From Balneolaceae bacterium (GTDB taxonomy: Bacteria; Bacteroidota; Rhodothermia; Balneolales; Balneolaceae), in the NCBI GenBank assembly GCA_006969905.1, contig CP030887.1, positions 3,425,856 to 3,489,855 on the forward strand: DNA of 64,000 bases, given 5' to 3'. The notes below the pieces were generated by a model, which was not told where the DNA came from, did no database searches, and saw nothing but the letters and a program-made list of their open reading frames with translations. This document shows, piece by piece, positions 27,171 through 37,417 of this stretch (its first letter is position 1; the number at the start of each line of letters is the position of its first letter). Position numbers and translations under genes: made by a program.

Positions 27171-29063
27171 TTAACGATTTTTGAAAGCAGCTATTCCTTC
27201 TTCCAAAAATTCAATAAACTTTTCTGCTTTGGTATAACCCAGCACCTGATCAATTACCAGGTCACTGTTTGGATCATAGATAACATACGTAGGTAATGCG
27301 ATATTCCCCGTAAGCTCAAATTGTATCATTTGATTTTTTTGTGCATTAGCACCACCATCTGTATACAACTTTACAAGTTCCATTTCCGCGAAACCTGCCT
27401 GCACTGCTTCCAGAGGAAATACATTACTTTCCATAGCCCTGCAATTGGTACAAGTGTAACCTGTGAAATCTATAAATATAGGTTTTCCGGATTCTCTTGC
27501 TGCAGCTTTTGATGCTTCAAGATCCTGGCTCCAGCCTTCATCTGCTGAAATAGCAGAGCCTCCGGCCCCGATTGAAGCAACCAGGCTCACATCAGTTGGT
27601 TGTTTAGGGGGAAGCCAGGCATCCCAAATTCCTAAAGAAGAACCCATCAAACCGGGAATTAAATAGAAGCTGAATACCAGTAAAGGCATTGCTAAAAGAA
27701 GCCGCCCTGTAGAAATATGCTCCGGCTTTTTTTCGTGCTTCAAGGTTATAAACCCTAATACATAGAAACCAGCAATCATAAAAATGACGATCCATGCAGC
27801 AATAGTAAACGGACGGGACACTAATCCCCACTGCCAAACCAGATCGGCATTTGACAGGAACTTAAATGCAGCTGCCAGCTCGATAAAGCCCAGCAAAACT
27901 TTTACGATGTTCATCCATGAACCACTCTTAGGCAGAGATTCCAGCCATTTCGGAAACATGGCAAACAACACAAAAGGACTGGCAAAAGCAGCTGAAAAAC
28001 CGATCATCCCCAGAATGGGATAAAACCATTCCCCACCTACGGTAGCTGTAAATACTACACCAACAAAAGGTGCTGTACATGAGAAGGAAACCGCACTTAT
28101 GGTAACAGCCATAAACAGAATACCCAGGATTCCTGAGCTCTCATTGCTTTTCCTGTTCAGGAAGTTCGTGAGTTGGTGAGGGAGTTGAAGCTCGTACATC
28201 CCCAGAAGGCTAAACGCAAACGCAACCAATACCACCGCAATCATCAGGTTTACGAAAGGATTGGATGCGAAATTCTGAGCCCCTGAAGCCCCCAACAGTG
28301 CTGCCAGTACAACACCAATGATGGTAAAGGTCGCTACGATCGCTATCCCAAACCAAATAGCAGCACCTACACCTCTTTTCTTATCAGATTGTTTTGAGAA
28401 ATAGGAAACGGTAAGTGGTATCATCGGGAATACACATGGCGTTAACAAGGCAGCAAAACCCGCCAGAATAGCTACCCACATAAAAGAGAATACACCTTCA
28501 CTTCCCAGGCCACCTCTTGAACTGGTTATCTCAGCCTTATTACTGCCTGCCTCAGCACCTTCAGCAATTACATCCGCCACACCAACTACTTCAACAGCAG
28601 CAATAATGGATTTTCTTTTAGGGGGCAAACAAACCCGGTCGTCACAAACCTGGTAAAAAACTTCTATATCCAGGTTTTGCCTGCCCTGCTGATCTGCCCT
28701 GACAGCCACAGGTATTTCAAAGCTGGCATAAGTGGAATGCCAGCCTAATTCTGCCTCAAAATTGGGGTCAAATTCGATATCCGCTTTCGACTCCACCACA
28801 TCACCTGCAATAATAAAATTGTCTGATTTGGCTGAAAATTCTGTTGGATAGGGCCCTGCATCCGGATCATTTAAAACAGAATAGAGGTGCCATTCACCTT
28901 CAATAGAGGCTTCAATAATAATAGAAAAAACTTCCCCGGCTTTTACCTGCTCGGGTGCTTCCGCCACATCGTACTTAACGGGATCGGGAATCTGTGCATA
29001 AATAAAAAATGGGGATAACACCGCTAAGGTGATCCCCATCAAAAAAGTTTTAAATAATTTCAT
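27171..29063 (-). CDS. dsbD: Thiol:disulfide interchange protein DsbD
   Basis: 630 residues in the DsbD order: signal peptide, periplasmic alpha domain with Cys140/Cys145 (VCDDRVCLPPKR), an eight-helix membrane domain with one Cys in TPCVFPMIPLTVSYF and one in SFSCTAPFVGVVF, and a thioredoxin-like gamma domain with CTNC at 538-541. DsbD passes electrons from cytoplasmic thioredoxin to periplasmic disulfide isomerases and cytochrome c maturation. It sits downstream of rplI (28 bp), possibly by readthrough. Confidence 0.95.
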   Translation of the reverse strand: MKLFKTFLMGITLAVLSPFFIYAQIPDPVKYDVAEAPEQVKAGEVFSIIIEASIEGEWHLYSVLNDPDAGPYPTEFSAKSDNFIIAGDVVESKADIEFDPNFEAELGWHSTYASFEIPVAVRADQQGRQNLDIEVFYQVCDDRVCLPPKRKSIIAAVEVVGVADVIAEGAEAGSNKAEITSSRGGLGSEGVFSFMWVAILAGFAALLTPCVFPMIPLTVSYFSKQSDKKRGVGAAIWFGIAIVATFTIIGVVLAALLGASGAQNFASNPFVNLMIAVVLVAFAFSLLGMYELQLPHQLTNFLNRKSNESSGILGILFMAVTISAVSFSCTAPFVGVVFTATVGGEWFYPILGMIGFSAAFASPFVLFAMFPKWLESLPKSGSWMNIVKVLLGFIELAAAFKFLSNADLVWQWGLVSRPFTIAAWIVIFMIAGFYVLGFITLKHEKKPEHISTGRLLLAMPLLVFSFYLIPGLMGSSLGIWDAWLPPKQPTDVSLVASIGAGGSAISADEGWSQDLEASKAAARESGKPIFIDFTGYTCTNCRAMESNVFPLEAVQAGFAEMELVKLYTDGGANAQKNQMIQFELTGNIALPTYVIYDPNSDLVIDQVLGYTKAEKFIEFLEEGIAAFKNR

Positions 29064-29091
29064 TGGAAGTAGTTTAAAATAATTACATGCC

Positions 29092-29538
29092 TTATTCGGC
29101 TTTAACTACCCAGAACTTCACTTGAGGTTTCAGATCTCCAACCAGGTTTACAGTAGCCGAAAACTCGCCTAAAGCTTTTACTTCCTGGTCTAGGGAAATA
29201 TTCCTTCTGTCTACAAAAATTTCACGTTCAGCCAATGCATCAGCAATTTGTACATTGGTAACTGTTCCGTGAATTTTATCGTCCTCTCCGGTAGTTACGG
29301 AAATAGTAACTGATGTAGACTCTAAAAGTTGTGCCAATTCTTTAGCTTCCTGAACAGTTAGTTCTGCCCGTGCAGCCGCTTGTCTCATTCTCATTTCATG
29401 CTCTGCAATACTACCCTTGGTAGCCAATACTGCTTTTGCCTGAGGGATAAGGTAATTACGACCGTAACCGTCTTTTACATCAACAAGCTCTCCGGCCTGT
29501 CCTAATTTTTCTACGTCTTCTTTAAGAATTACTTTCAT
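29092..29538 (-). CDS. rplI: 50S ribosomal protein L9
   Basis: 148 residues. The N-terminal domain MKVILKEDVEKLGQAGELVD followed by VKDGYGRNYLIPQAKA is diagnostic of bL9, followed by the long connecting helix and the C-terminal domain. It is last in the rpsF-rpsR-rplI operon. Confidence 0.99.
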   Translation of the reverse strand: MKVILKEDVEKLGQAGELVDVKDGYGRNYLIPQAKAVLATKGSIAEHEMRMRQAAARAELTVQEAKELAQLLESTSVTISVTTGEDDKIHGTVTNVQIADALAEREIFVDRRNISLDQEVKALGEFSATVNLVGDLKPQVKFWVVKAE

Positions 29539-29554
29539 GATGGATACTCTTTAT

Positions 29555-29806
29555 TTATCGAAGGTTTTCGGCTACATATGGCATTAATGCCAGGAAACGA
29601 GCTCTTTTAATAGCTGTGTTTAGCTGGCGCTGATGCTTTGAACTTGTTCCGGTAACTCGCCGGGGAAGGATCTTACCCTGATCGTTTGTGAAACGTTGTA
29701 AGGTATCTACATCTTTATAGTCGATGTACTCAACACCCGCTTTGGTAAACTTACATTGCTTTACTTTGCGAATGGCTTTTTTAGGATGCGATGGATTCTT
29801 AATCAT
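29555..29806 (-). CDS. rpsR: 30S ribosomal protein S18
   Basis: 83 residues with the bS18 signature ([20 protein letters not shown], then [16 protein letters not shown]). It binds S6 in the platform of the small subunit. It lies between rpsF and rplI. The ssb gene often found beside rpsR in other phyla is absent. Confidence 0.99.
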   Translation of the reverse strand: MIKNPSHPKKAIRKVKQCKFTKAGVEYIDYKDVDTLQRFTNDQGKILPRRVTGTSSKHQRQLNTAIKRARFLALMPYVAENLR

Positions 29807-29832
29807 AATAAATCTCTTTTTTGATGAATGGG

Positions 29833-30222
29833 TTAGTCTTGTGCTTCAGCAGCTTCTTCTTCCTCTTCAGCAACAGCAAAAATGTCAATCAATTCATTTT
29901 TGCGCTGAAGCTCTCTGTGGCGAAGCATCTTTGCGTCATACTTAAGGGTGATGTAGCGTAAAATATCATCATCAATCCGTAAGGCACGTTCGATTTTTGC
30001 AATCGCTTCGCCCGGAGCAGTGAAGTACATATTTACATAATAACCACTTCTTTTCTTATCGATTTCGTAAGCGAATTGTCGCAAACCCCACTCATCGATT
30101 TCGTCTATTTCTCCACCGTTATCTTCAATCAGTTTGGTAACTTTGTCAACGGTTGCTTTGAATTTATCCTCCTCCAGAACAGGATTCAGGATATACGTAA
30201 ACTCGTAATAGTTTTTACTCAT
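29833..30222 (-). CDS. rpsF: 30S ribosomal protein S6
   Basis: 129 residues with bS6 features ([39 protein letters not shown]) and an acidic C-terminal tail ([13 protein letters not shown]). It is first in the ribosomal operon. The 110 bp upstream, before the nuoN stop, hold no clear terminator. Confidence 0.99.
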   Translation of the reverse strand: MSKNYYEFTYILNPVLEEDKFKATVDKVTKLIEDNGGEIDEIDEWGLRQFAYEIDKKRSGYYVNMYFTAPGEAIAKIERALRIDDDILRYITLKYDAKMLRHRELQRKNELIDIFAVAEEEEEAAEAQD

Positions 30223-30332
30223 GATAGGTATTAGGTTTCTGTGGATGTTTTCAATTGAAAACAGCTACCCCGGCACTTTGCCCAAGCAGCAGAAGGCGAT
30301 AAAGATACAGCTTTAATAAATCGTTTACAATA

Positions 30333-31787
30333 TCAGCGAACGGGTAAAGCAGTACCTACAAAAGAATTTAACGTATCCATAATCCCATCCAGTGGTAACA
30401 CCGGCTCAACTCCATAGTAAATGGTCAGAACAGCTAAAATAACCAGTGCTCCTTTGTATAAAAGTGTGGGTGAAAATAGCTCGGTTTCTTTGTGTGCTTC
30501 GCGGAAGTAAAGATATACCATAACCCTTAAATAGTAGTATACTGAAGCAGCACTTGCCAGCACTCCGATAACAGCCAGCGTTATCATCTCTGCATTTACG
30601 GCTGCTGCAAATACATAGTATTTCCCAACAAATCCCACAAAGGGAGGAATTCCTGCCAGCGAGAATAAGAAGATGGAGAGCATGATACCCATGATCGGTT
30701 GTTTAAAACCCAATCCGGCTAGGTTGTTTACATCAGAGAAATCAAGTCCTTTATTACGCTCATAGTAGGCAACTACGCCAAATGCACCCACATTCATCAA
30801 CGTGTATGCAAACAAGTAGAAGAGTACTGCATTGTAGCCCTCAAAAGTTCCGGTAGCTAAGCCTACCAGTGCATAGCCTGCATGGGCAATACTGGAATAA
30901 GCCAACATACGTTTCACATTATCCTGTACCAGGGCAATGATGTTACCAAATACCATAGTGAGTATCGCTACAACCACCAATACATTTTGCCAATCCAAGC
31001 CTTCTACCGTTGGAAGTGCACGTGACAATACCAAAATCATAGCTACAAAAGTGGCTGCTTTTGAAGCGGTGGCCATGTAAGCCGTTAAGGTAGTTGGTGT
31101 AGCCTGGTACACATCCGGAGTCCACATGTGGAAAGGAACAGCCGAAATCTTGAACAAAAAACCGATGAGTAATAAAGCTGCACCTGCAACAAAAAGCAGA
31201 TCTCCACTCGCGGCTGCACCTATTGCAGGAAGGTTGGTAGTACCGGTAGCTCCGTAAAGTAACGCTATACCATACAGCAGGAAGCCTGTTGAAAATGCAC
31301 CTAGTAAGAAGTATTTAAGCGCGCCTTCTGCCCCCGTCTTTTCTTCTTTTATTAAGCCAGCCATTACATATAAACAAATAGACATGGTTTCGAGCCCAAT
31401 GAATAATGAAATCAAATCATTGGACCCTGCAAGGCAGAGCATTCCTGACGTGGCGAACAGGATCATTGCATACACTTCACTATAGGCATGATTTATACCC
31501 TCCAGGTAATCACTGGAAAGAAAAATACAGAAGAGCGTCCCGGTGAGTATAATCACATTGCCGAAAGCTGCACTTCCGCCATACACCAGCATCCCGGAAA
31601 AAGCTTCCATCATCGGGGCACCCAGATCCTGGATAGCAAAGAATAACGCAGCCAACACAGATAAAGCTGTAATCCAGAAAACGGATTTATGCCCACTTTT
31701 AAGTGCTTCAACGGTTATTACAACCAACCCTGCAACCGCTGTGATAACGCCGGGAAGAAATGCTTGTATGTCGCTTAAATAATCCAT
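30333..31787 (-). CDS. nuoN: NADH-quinone oxidoreductase subunit N
   Basis: 484 residues with about 14 membrane helices. NuoN-type motifs include SLFIGLETMSICLYVMAGL (conserved Glu), FKISAVPFHMWTPDVYQATP with the Lys, and KRMLAYSSIAHAGYALVG. It is one of the three antiporter-like proton-pumping subunits of complex I. It is last in the nuoL-nuoM-PCD-nuoN cluster, 10 bp after the dehydratase gene. Confidence 0.98.
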   Translation of the reverse strand: MDYLSDIQAFLPGVITAVAGLVVITVEALKSGHKSVFWITALSVLAALFFAIQDLGAPMMEAFSGMLVYGGSAAFGNVIILTGTLFCIFLSSDYLEGINHAYSEVYAMILFATSGMLCLAGSNDLISLFIGLETMSICLYVMAGLIKEEKTGAEGALKYFLLGAFSTGFLLYGIALLYGATGTTNLPAIGAAASGDLLFVAGAALLLIGFLFKISAVPFHMWTPDVYQATPTTLTAYMATASKAATFVAMILVLSRALPTVEGLDWQNVLVVVAILTMVFGNIIALVQDNVKRMLAYSSIAHAGYALVGLATGTFEGYNAVLFYLFAYTLMNVGAFGVVAYYERNKGLDFSDVNNLAGLGFKQPIMGIMLSIFLFSLAGIPPFVGFVGKYYVFAAAVNAEMITLAVIGVLASAASVYYYLRVMVYLYFREAHKETELFSPTLLYKGALVILAVLTIYYGVEPVLPLDGIMDTLNSFVGTALPVR

Positions 31788-31797
31788 TCTTGTAGTT

Positions 31798-32082
31798 TTA
31801 AAGAATGCCTTCGATGGCTTTCGCTAAGTCAATATCTTTTTGTGTTACCTGGTCTCCGGCGTCATGCGTACTTAGTTCAATCCAAACAGTATTGTATACA
31901 TTTGACAATGCCGGGTGATGAACCTGTTTTTCTGCTTCCACCCCTACACGAACTATAAAACCCAAAGCCTGGGAAAAATCATTAAACTGAAAATGCTTGG
32001 TAATTTTTCCTGCACCCTGCTCCCAGCCTTTCAAATCTTTTAAGGCTTCGCTGATTTCATTTTGTGAAAGTGGAGTAGCCAT
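31798..32082 (-). CDS. Pterin-4a-carbinolamine dehydratase (PCD/DCoH)
   Basis: 94 residues, the family size. The active-site region AEKQVHHPALSNVYNTV matches the E-x-x-HHP signature, and the C-terminal THDAGDQVTQKDIDLAKAIE is typical. PCD dehydrates 4a-hydroxytetrahydropterin so that the cofactor of aromatic amino-acid hydroxylases can be recycled; some bacterial forms assist molybdopterin or folate metabolism. Its ATG overlaps the nuoM stop (TAATG), so it is translationally coupled to complex I genes, which is unusual. Confidence 0.93.
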   Translation of the reverse strand: MATPLSQNEISEALKDLKGWEQGAGKITKHFQFNDFSQALGFIVRVGVEAEKQVHHPALSNVYNTVWIELSTHDAGDQVTQKDIDLAKAIEGIL

Positions 32083-33698
32083 TATTCTGATGCCGTTAAA
32101 AATTCGTTTTCTTGCTGATCTTTGTTCAAGCCATAAAATTCAGCAGTCCAGTCGGGAAGTTCTTCAGTTTTTGCCTGCTCCAGAACAGCCATGCTCTTTT
32201 CCTTGGAGGCAATAATCAATTCGGTAACCTGATTTTCAGAATACTTGGTAAAGTTCACGGGGTGAATACCAATCCAGAACATAAATATCATCAAGGGAAC
32301 CAGAAGACCGATTTCACGTGCGTTGAGATCCAACAGTTTTTTGTTTTCCTCTTTTTCAAGCGGACCAAACATTACACGCTGGAACATCCAGAGCATGTAA
32401 ACCGCAGCTAGTATTACACCCGTTGCAGCAAGTATAGCATACACCTTGTTATTGTATAGTTCGGAGAAGAATGAACCATTCAAAATCAGAAACTCACCAA
32501 TGAAACCATTTAAACCGGGAAGTCCGATTGAGGCTAAGGTCGCGATCATGAACATCACCGTGAAGACCGGGAGTTGCTTAGCAATGCCCCCGAAATCTTT
32601 GATCATACGTGTGTGCCGACGATCATAAATCATTCCAACAATAAGGAAGAGCGCCCCTGTTGAAAGCCCGTGATTAATCATCTGGATAATTGCACCCTGA
32701 ACTGCAACTGTATTAAGCGCAAAAATACCCAATACTACAAAACCAAGGTGACTGACCGATGAATAAGCAACTAGCTTTTTAACATCCTTTTGAACCATCG
32801 CAACCAGTGCCCCATAAATAATTCCAATAACAGCAAGTGTTGCCATATAAGGAGCAAACTCCATAAAAGCATTCGGGAATAAAGGCAGGCAAACACGGAT
32901 CAAACCATAGGTACCCATCTTAAGCATGATAGCTGCCAGTACAACTGAACCTGCAGTAGGAGCCTCGGTATGTGCATAAGGCAACCATGTATGGAATGGG
33001 AAAAGAGGTACTTTGATACAGAAAGCCAAAGCAAATGCGACAAATAAGTAGGTTTGCTGAACCAGGCCTATCTTGTATGCATCGCTGGAAAGAAATCTCC
33101 AATCAGTTGTAAAGCTGAAACCATTCATGCTCATTCCGGCATCGTAACCCACATAGATTAAACCCACAAGCATAATGAGCGAACCTACCAATGTATAAAT
33201 GAAAAACTTGATGGTAGCCCTGATACGATCTGATCCTCCCCAAATACCGATCAAAAAATACATCGGGATTAACGAAAGCTCGAAGAACACATAAAACACA
33301 ATAAGGTCGAGCGAAGCAAAAACCCCTAACGAAGCAGTTTGCAGAAGCAGCAACATCGACAGGTATGCCGAAAGATGTTTTGAAACTGAATCCCATGAAG
33401 AAAGAATTACAATTGGCCCCATAAAGGTGGTAAGCATAAACAACAGCAAGCTCAAACCATCTAGACCAACCAGGTACTTAATATCCAATGATGATGAAAT
33501 CGGGGCTCCTTCTGTTATGTACTGAGCCAGTCCTGAGTTGACTATATCAAAATTAAACATTAGGGGCAGAGAGATCAAAAAAGTAGCCGAGGTGATTAAC
33601 AGTGCTATCCATTTTTTGGCAGTATCGCCTTTAATAAGGGTAACCAACGGGATTCCCAGCAAAGGAAGAAAAATCGTGATATTTAGAAGTGTTTCCAT
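32082..33698 (-). CDS. nuoM: NADH-quinone oxidoreductase subunit M
   Basis: 538 residues with about 14 membrane helices. NuoM-type motifs: FFELSLIPMYFLIGIWGG (conserved Glu), KVPLFPFHTWLPYAHTEAP and KKLVAYSSVSHLGFVVLG. The C-terminus is extended by a polar tail (QENEFLTASE). It is an antiporter-like proton-pumping subunit. Gaps are 17 bp to nuoL and a 1-nt overlap to the dehydratase gene. Confidence 0.98.
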   Translation of the reverse strand: METLLNITIFLPLLGIPLVTLIKGDTAKKWIALLITSATFLISLPLMFNFDIVNSGLAQYITEGAPISSSLDIKYLVGLDGLSLLLFMLTTFMGPIVILSSWDSVSKHLSAYLSMLLLLQTASLGVFASLDLIVFYVFFELSLIPMYFLIGIWGGSDRIRATIKFFIYTLVGSLIMLVGLIYVGYDAGMSMNGFSFTTDWRFLSSDAYKIGLVQQTYLFVAFALAFCIKVPLFPFHTWLPYAHTEAPTAGSVVLAAIMLKMGTYGLIRVCLPLFPNAFMEFAPYMATLAVIGIIYGALVAMVQKDVKKLVAYSSVSHLGFVVLGIFALNTVAVQGAIIQMINHGLSTGALFLIVGMIYDRRHTRMIKDFGGIAKQLPVFTVMFMIATLASIGLPGLNGFIGEFLILNGSFFSELYNNKVYAILAATGVILAAVYMLWMFQRVMFGPLEKEENKKLLDLNAREIGLLVPLMIFMFWIGIHPVNFTKYSENQVTELIIASKEKSMAVLEQAKTEELPDWTAEFYGLNKDQQENEFLTASE

Positions 33699-33715
33699 TA
33701 CTTAATTGAGGAGAA

Positions 33716-35737
33716 TTACATAATCATTAGGTACAGGATGATAATCACCCCAATTACAAAAGCGAGTGCATAGTTTGAAACCACCCCTGTTTGGGTATAG
33801 CGGAACAGGCTTCCAAAAAGCTTAACCGTACCCGCAATGGCATTCACAATTCCGTCAACTACTTTCATATCAAAAACTGCGAGTACTTTATCTGAGAACT
33901 TAACCATTGGCTTCGAAATAAGACCTTCATATACATCATCAAAGTTGTACTTGTCTTTCCAAAGCTTGTACAGCCCGCCAAATTTGTTCGCAATCAAAGC
34001 ATCTGATTCTTCCTGCTGATCATTGTTGTACATTCTTAATGCCAATAAAATACCAGAAACAGCTACAATGATGGATGCCACTAAAAGAATCCACTTAAAA
34101 CCTTTACCCAGTACAATTCCATAATCGGCATTGATATTATATAACCAGTCATGTAGCAGGTTTATATGAGCAGGCTGCCCTGTAAATGTCTCGGCAATAA
34201 AATTAGGAACGCCCAGGTAACCCCCGAAAATAGCTAATACTGCAAGTATCCAAAGAGGAACAGTCATAGTCCACGGGCTTTCATGCAGGAATTTCTCAGA
34301 GCCCAATGCTTCTTTAATTTTGGAGGGAAGCTTAAATGATCCATGGAAAGTTGTAAACGTTAAACGGAACATATAGAATGCCGTTAAGAAGGCAGTCATG
34401 ATACCTACCACCCATAGAGCTATATATAGCCAGCTGCCACCTTCCACAAAACCTGCGTTCATAGTAAATGCAAGGATCTCATCTTTAGAAAAGAAACCTG
34501 ACAATAAAGGGAATCCGGAAATAGCGATCGTGGCGATTAAAAATGTTTTGTATGTGGAAGGCATATATTCACGAAGCCCGCCCATAAACCTCATATCTTG
34601 TGGATCGAAGTGGACATCTTTACCTTCTTTATGAAGTCCGTGTTCAACATGTTCCATAGCATGAATTACTGAACCTGAACCCAGGAATAAACAGGCTTTG
34701 AAGAAAGCATGAGTCATTACATGGAACATAGCAGCCGTAAATCCACCTGCACCCAAAGCCAAAAACATATAGCCTAACTGAGATACGGTAGAGTACGCAA
34801 GTACTGCTTTAATATCATTTTGTGTAATTGCAATAGTAGCTGCAACAATTGCTGTAAGCGCGCCAATTAACGCTACAATTAACATCACTTCCGGGATCAT
34901 CACGTACATGGGAGACATCCTGGAAATCAGGTAAATACCGGAAGTTACCATAGTAGCCGCATGTATAAGTGCGGAAACGGGTGTTGGGCCTGCCATCGCA
35001 TCGGGTAACCAAACAAATAGCGGAATCTGTGCACTCTTACCGGTAGCGCCTACAAACATCAGCAAACCAATAGCAACCTTATACCCTTCTGAAATACCGC
35101 CCAGGTTGTTGAAAATGACATCAAAGTTCAAACTTCCAACACTTTGAAAGATCATGAACATCGCTATCAAAAATGCAAAATCACCAATACGATTGTAAAT
35201 AAATGCTTTCTTAGCAGCGTCAGATTTTGCCATATCCTGGTACCAAAACCCAATCAATAAGTAGGAACAAACGCCTACTCCTTCCCACCCCAGGAATAGC
35301 AGAAGTAAGTTGTTACCAAGAACCAGGTTTAACATCGCAAAAATGAACAGGTTCAGGTATGCAAAAAACTTCCAGTAACCCTCATCATGCGACATGTAAC
35401 CCATAGAGTACAGGTGGATCAAAAACCCTACCCCGGTTACAATTAAGGTCATCATAACCGAAAGCTGGTCAACCCGGTAAGCTATATCCACACTAAAAGT
35501 ACCGGCCTCAATCCAGGTAAAAAGCTTGTAGACAAGGGCGCCGGAATCCGCATTCATGTTTACAAAAAAGTAGAATGCCACAATAAACGGAATGAATACA
35601 GCCGTATTAGCAATAATTCCGATAAGTTGTTTTTTTGATCTATAGCTCTCAACAAATAGGCCTGTAAGGCCATTAATGAGAAAACCAGCAAGTGGGAGAG
35701 CAATAATGAGAGAAAACAGCGCCGTAGCGGATTCCAT
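33716..35737 (-). CDS. nuoL: NADH-quinone oxidoreductase subunit L
   Basis: 673 residues. Core NuoL motifs are LLLFLGWEGVGVCSYLLIGFW, KSAQIPLFVWLPDAMAGPTP and KAVLAYSTVSQLGYMFLA. The long C-terminal part holds the amphipathic lateral helix and terminal anchor (ALAFVIGVIIILYLMIM). It is the distal proton-pumping subunit. It is first of this part of the cluster, so its promoter should lie in 35738-35903. Confidence 0.98.
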   Translation of the reverse strand: MESATALFSLIIALPLAGFLINGLTGLFVESYRSKKQLIGIIANTAVFIPFIVAFYFFVNMNADSGALVYKLFTWIEAGTFSVDIAYRVDQLSVMMTLIVTGVGFLIHLYSMGYMSHDEGYWKFFAYLNLFIFAMLNLVLGNNLLLLFLGWEGVGVCSYLLIGFWYQDMAKSDAAKKAFIYNRIGDFAFLIAMFMIFQSVGSLNFDVIFNNLGGISEGYKVAIGLLMFVGATGKSAQIPLFVWLPDAMAGPTPVSALIHAATMVTSGIYLISRMSPMYVMIPEVMLIVALIGALTAIVAATIAITQNDIKAVLAYSTVSQLGYMFLALGAGGFTAAMFHVMTHAFFKACLFLGSGSVIHAMEHVEHGLHKEGKDVHFDPQDMRFMGGLREYMPSTYKTFLIATIAISGFPLLSGFFSKDEILAFTMNAGFVEGGSWLYIALWVVGIMTAFLTAFYMFRLTFTTFHGSFKLPSKIKEALGSEKFLHESPWTMTVPLWILAVLAIFGGYLGVPNFIAETFTGQPAHINLLHDWLYNINADYGIVLGKGFKWILLVASIIVAVSGILLALRMYNNDQQEESDALIANKFGGLYKLWKDKYNFDDVYEGLISKPMVKFSDKVLAVFDMKVVDGIVNAIAGTVKLFGSLFRYTQTGVVSNYALAFVIGVIIILYLMIM

Positions 35738-35903
35738 TAAATATTGTTTTGATTGTTAACACCCAAAAACCGTGCCCGCAAGAGGTTACAAACGGTCGGC
35801 AAAGATACAAAAAACTGTAGGAAGGTAAAGGGTATTTTCTCTTAAAATCAGGCTTTTCTCTTAAGCGGTTTACATTCTTTTTTAAAAAAACTCCTATTCC
35901 TGC

Positions 35904-37415
35904 ATGTTATACTTTTTAAGTGTTTGCTCAACTACTATTTTAAGCCGACTTGAAATCACAAAAGAAAATAATCCCGTGAAATTAAAACGCATTCTCTCTG
36001 CAGCCAGGTTCATTACCGCACCCTTTTTTGTTTTGCTATTTTCTAACCTTGCTCTCGCTGCCGAAGGATCGGGCCATGGGATAAACGGAAGTGAACTAAG
36101 CCTGTTATGGGTGATTCCATTTGCAGGAATTCTGCTTTCAATCGCTCTCTTTCCTTTATTTGCCGAAGAATTCTGGCATCATCACTTTGGTAAAATTTCC
36201 GCGATATGGGCTTTTATGTTGCTTATCCCCATGATTATAACTTTTGGCTTTAATGCAACACTTTATGAAGTTCTTCATGCTTACCTTCTTGAATATTTTC
36301 CATTCATTATCCTGCTTTTTGCATTATTCACCGTTTCAGGCGGGGTGCGTATTAAGGGATATCTGAAAGGAACCCCCGAAGTAAACACGGGATTGCTTCT
36401 TATCGGAACTATCCTTGCCAGCTGGATGGGAACTACCGGTGCTGCCATGCTTTTAATCCGCCCTATGCTGCGTGCTAATGCCTGGAGAGACAAGAAGGTC
36501 CACATGGTTGTATTCTTCATTTTTCTTGTAGCGAATGTGGGGGGATCTTTAACTCCTTTAGGCGATCCTCCCCTATTCCTGGGGTTCTTGCAGGGAGTCG
36601 ATTTCTTCTGGACCACAACACATTTATTCTGGGAAATGGTTTTTGTAGCAGCCATCCTGCTTGTTCTCTACTATTTCTGGGATAAAGCACTGTACAAAAA
36701 AGAAACCAACACCCCTCCTGTTGACGATGGCTCAGAACCTCTGGGGATTGAAGGGGGTTTTAACTTATTGCTGCTGCTTGGTGTTGTAGGGGCCGTTTTG
36801 TTTTCGGGCTTGGTTCACCTAGGTGAGTTTGAAGTGTACCACGTGCATGTTACCTACGAAAATCTTGTACGAGATATCTCCCTTCTGCTGCTTGCATGGG
36901 CCAGCTGGCATTTTACCTCCAAAGAAAGCAGGGCTGCCAATGGCTTCAATTGGTTTCCAATACAAGAAGTGGGAAAACTTTTCGCAGGTATCTTCATCAC
37001 CATTATAGCCCCCATTGCCATGCTTAAAGCTGCAAACAATGGAGAGGGTGCACTTCAATTTGTAAATAATGCTGTTTTTGATAGTTCGGGAGACCCAATC
37101 AATGAAATGTTTTTCTGGATAACAGGTATGCTTTCCGCATTCCTGGATAATGCACCCACCTATTTGGTTTTCTTTAATGCAGCGGGTGGCAACGCCGATA
37201 TACTCATGAACCAGATGACCCAAACGCTGGTTGCCATTTCATCAGGTGCCGTTTTCTTTGGGGCACTCACTTATATTGGTAATGCCCCTAACTTCATGGT
37301 AAAATCAATTGCTGAACAAAGTGGAGTAAATATGCCAAGCTTTGGAGGTTATATGCTTTGGTCTTTTGGAATCCTTGTTCCTATTTACGTGATCGTTACC
37401 TGGCTGTTTATTTAA
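35904..37415 (+). CDS. Sodium:proton antiporter, NhaD/ArsB-like ion-transporter superfamily
   Basis: 503 residues with about 11-12 membrane helices. Motifs include GTILASWMGTTGAAMLLIRP, FLVANVGGSLTPLGDPPLFL and a repeated half-motif SGAVFFGALTYIGNAPNFM, as in the ion-transporter (ArsB/NhaD/CitMHS-like) fold. Such proteins in marine Bacteroidota are annotated as Na+/H+ antiporters; ion specificity is inferred. An in-frame GTG at 35976 would begin with a clean first helix (KLKRILSAARFITAPFFVLL), so the start is uncertain. It lies divergently from nuoL inside the complex I region. Confidence 0.83.
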   Translation: MLYFLSVCSTTILSRLEITKENNPVKLKRILSAARFITAPFFVLLFSNLALAAEGSGHGINGSELSLLWVIPFAGILLSIALFPLFAEEFWHHHFGKISAIWAFMLLIPMIITFGFNATLYEVLHAYLLEYFPFIILLFALFTVSGGVRIKGYLKGTPEVNTGLLLIGTILASWMGTTGAAMLLIRPMLRANAWRDKKVHMVVFFIFLVANVGGSLTPLGDPPLFLGFLQGVDFFWTTTHLFWEMVFVAAILLVLYYFWDKALYKKETNTPPVDDGSEPLGIEGGFNLLLLLGVVGAVLFSGLVHLGEFEVYHVHVTYENLVRDISLLLLAWASWHFTSKESRAANGFNWFPIQEVGKLFAGIFITIIAPIAMLKAANNGEGALQFVNNAVFDSSGDPINEMFFWITGMLSAFLDNAPTYLVFFNAAGGNADILMNQMTQTLVAISSGAVFFGALTYIGNAPNFMVKSIAEQSGVNMPSFGGYMLWSFGILVPIYVIVTWLFI

Positions 37416-37417
37416 GT

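Noticed and set aside
29724..29945. 73-codon plus-strand frame over rpsR/rpsF
   Set aside because: It is antisense to two ribosomal protein genes.
36281..37223. Minus-strand frames of 124 and 134 codons under the antiporter gene
   Set aside because: They lie fully inside a long conserved membrane-protein gene on the other strand and show no membrane or domain pattern of their own.
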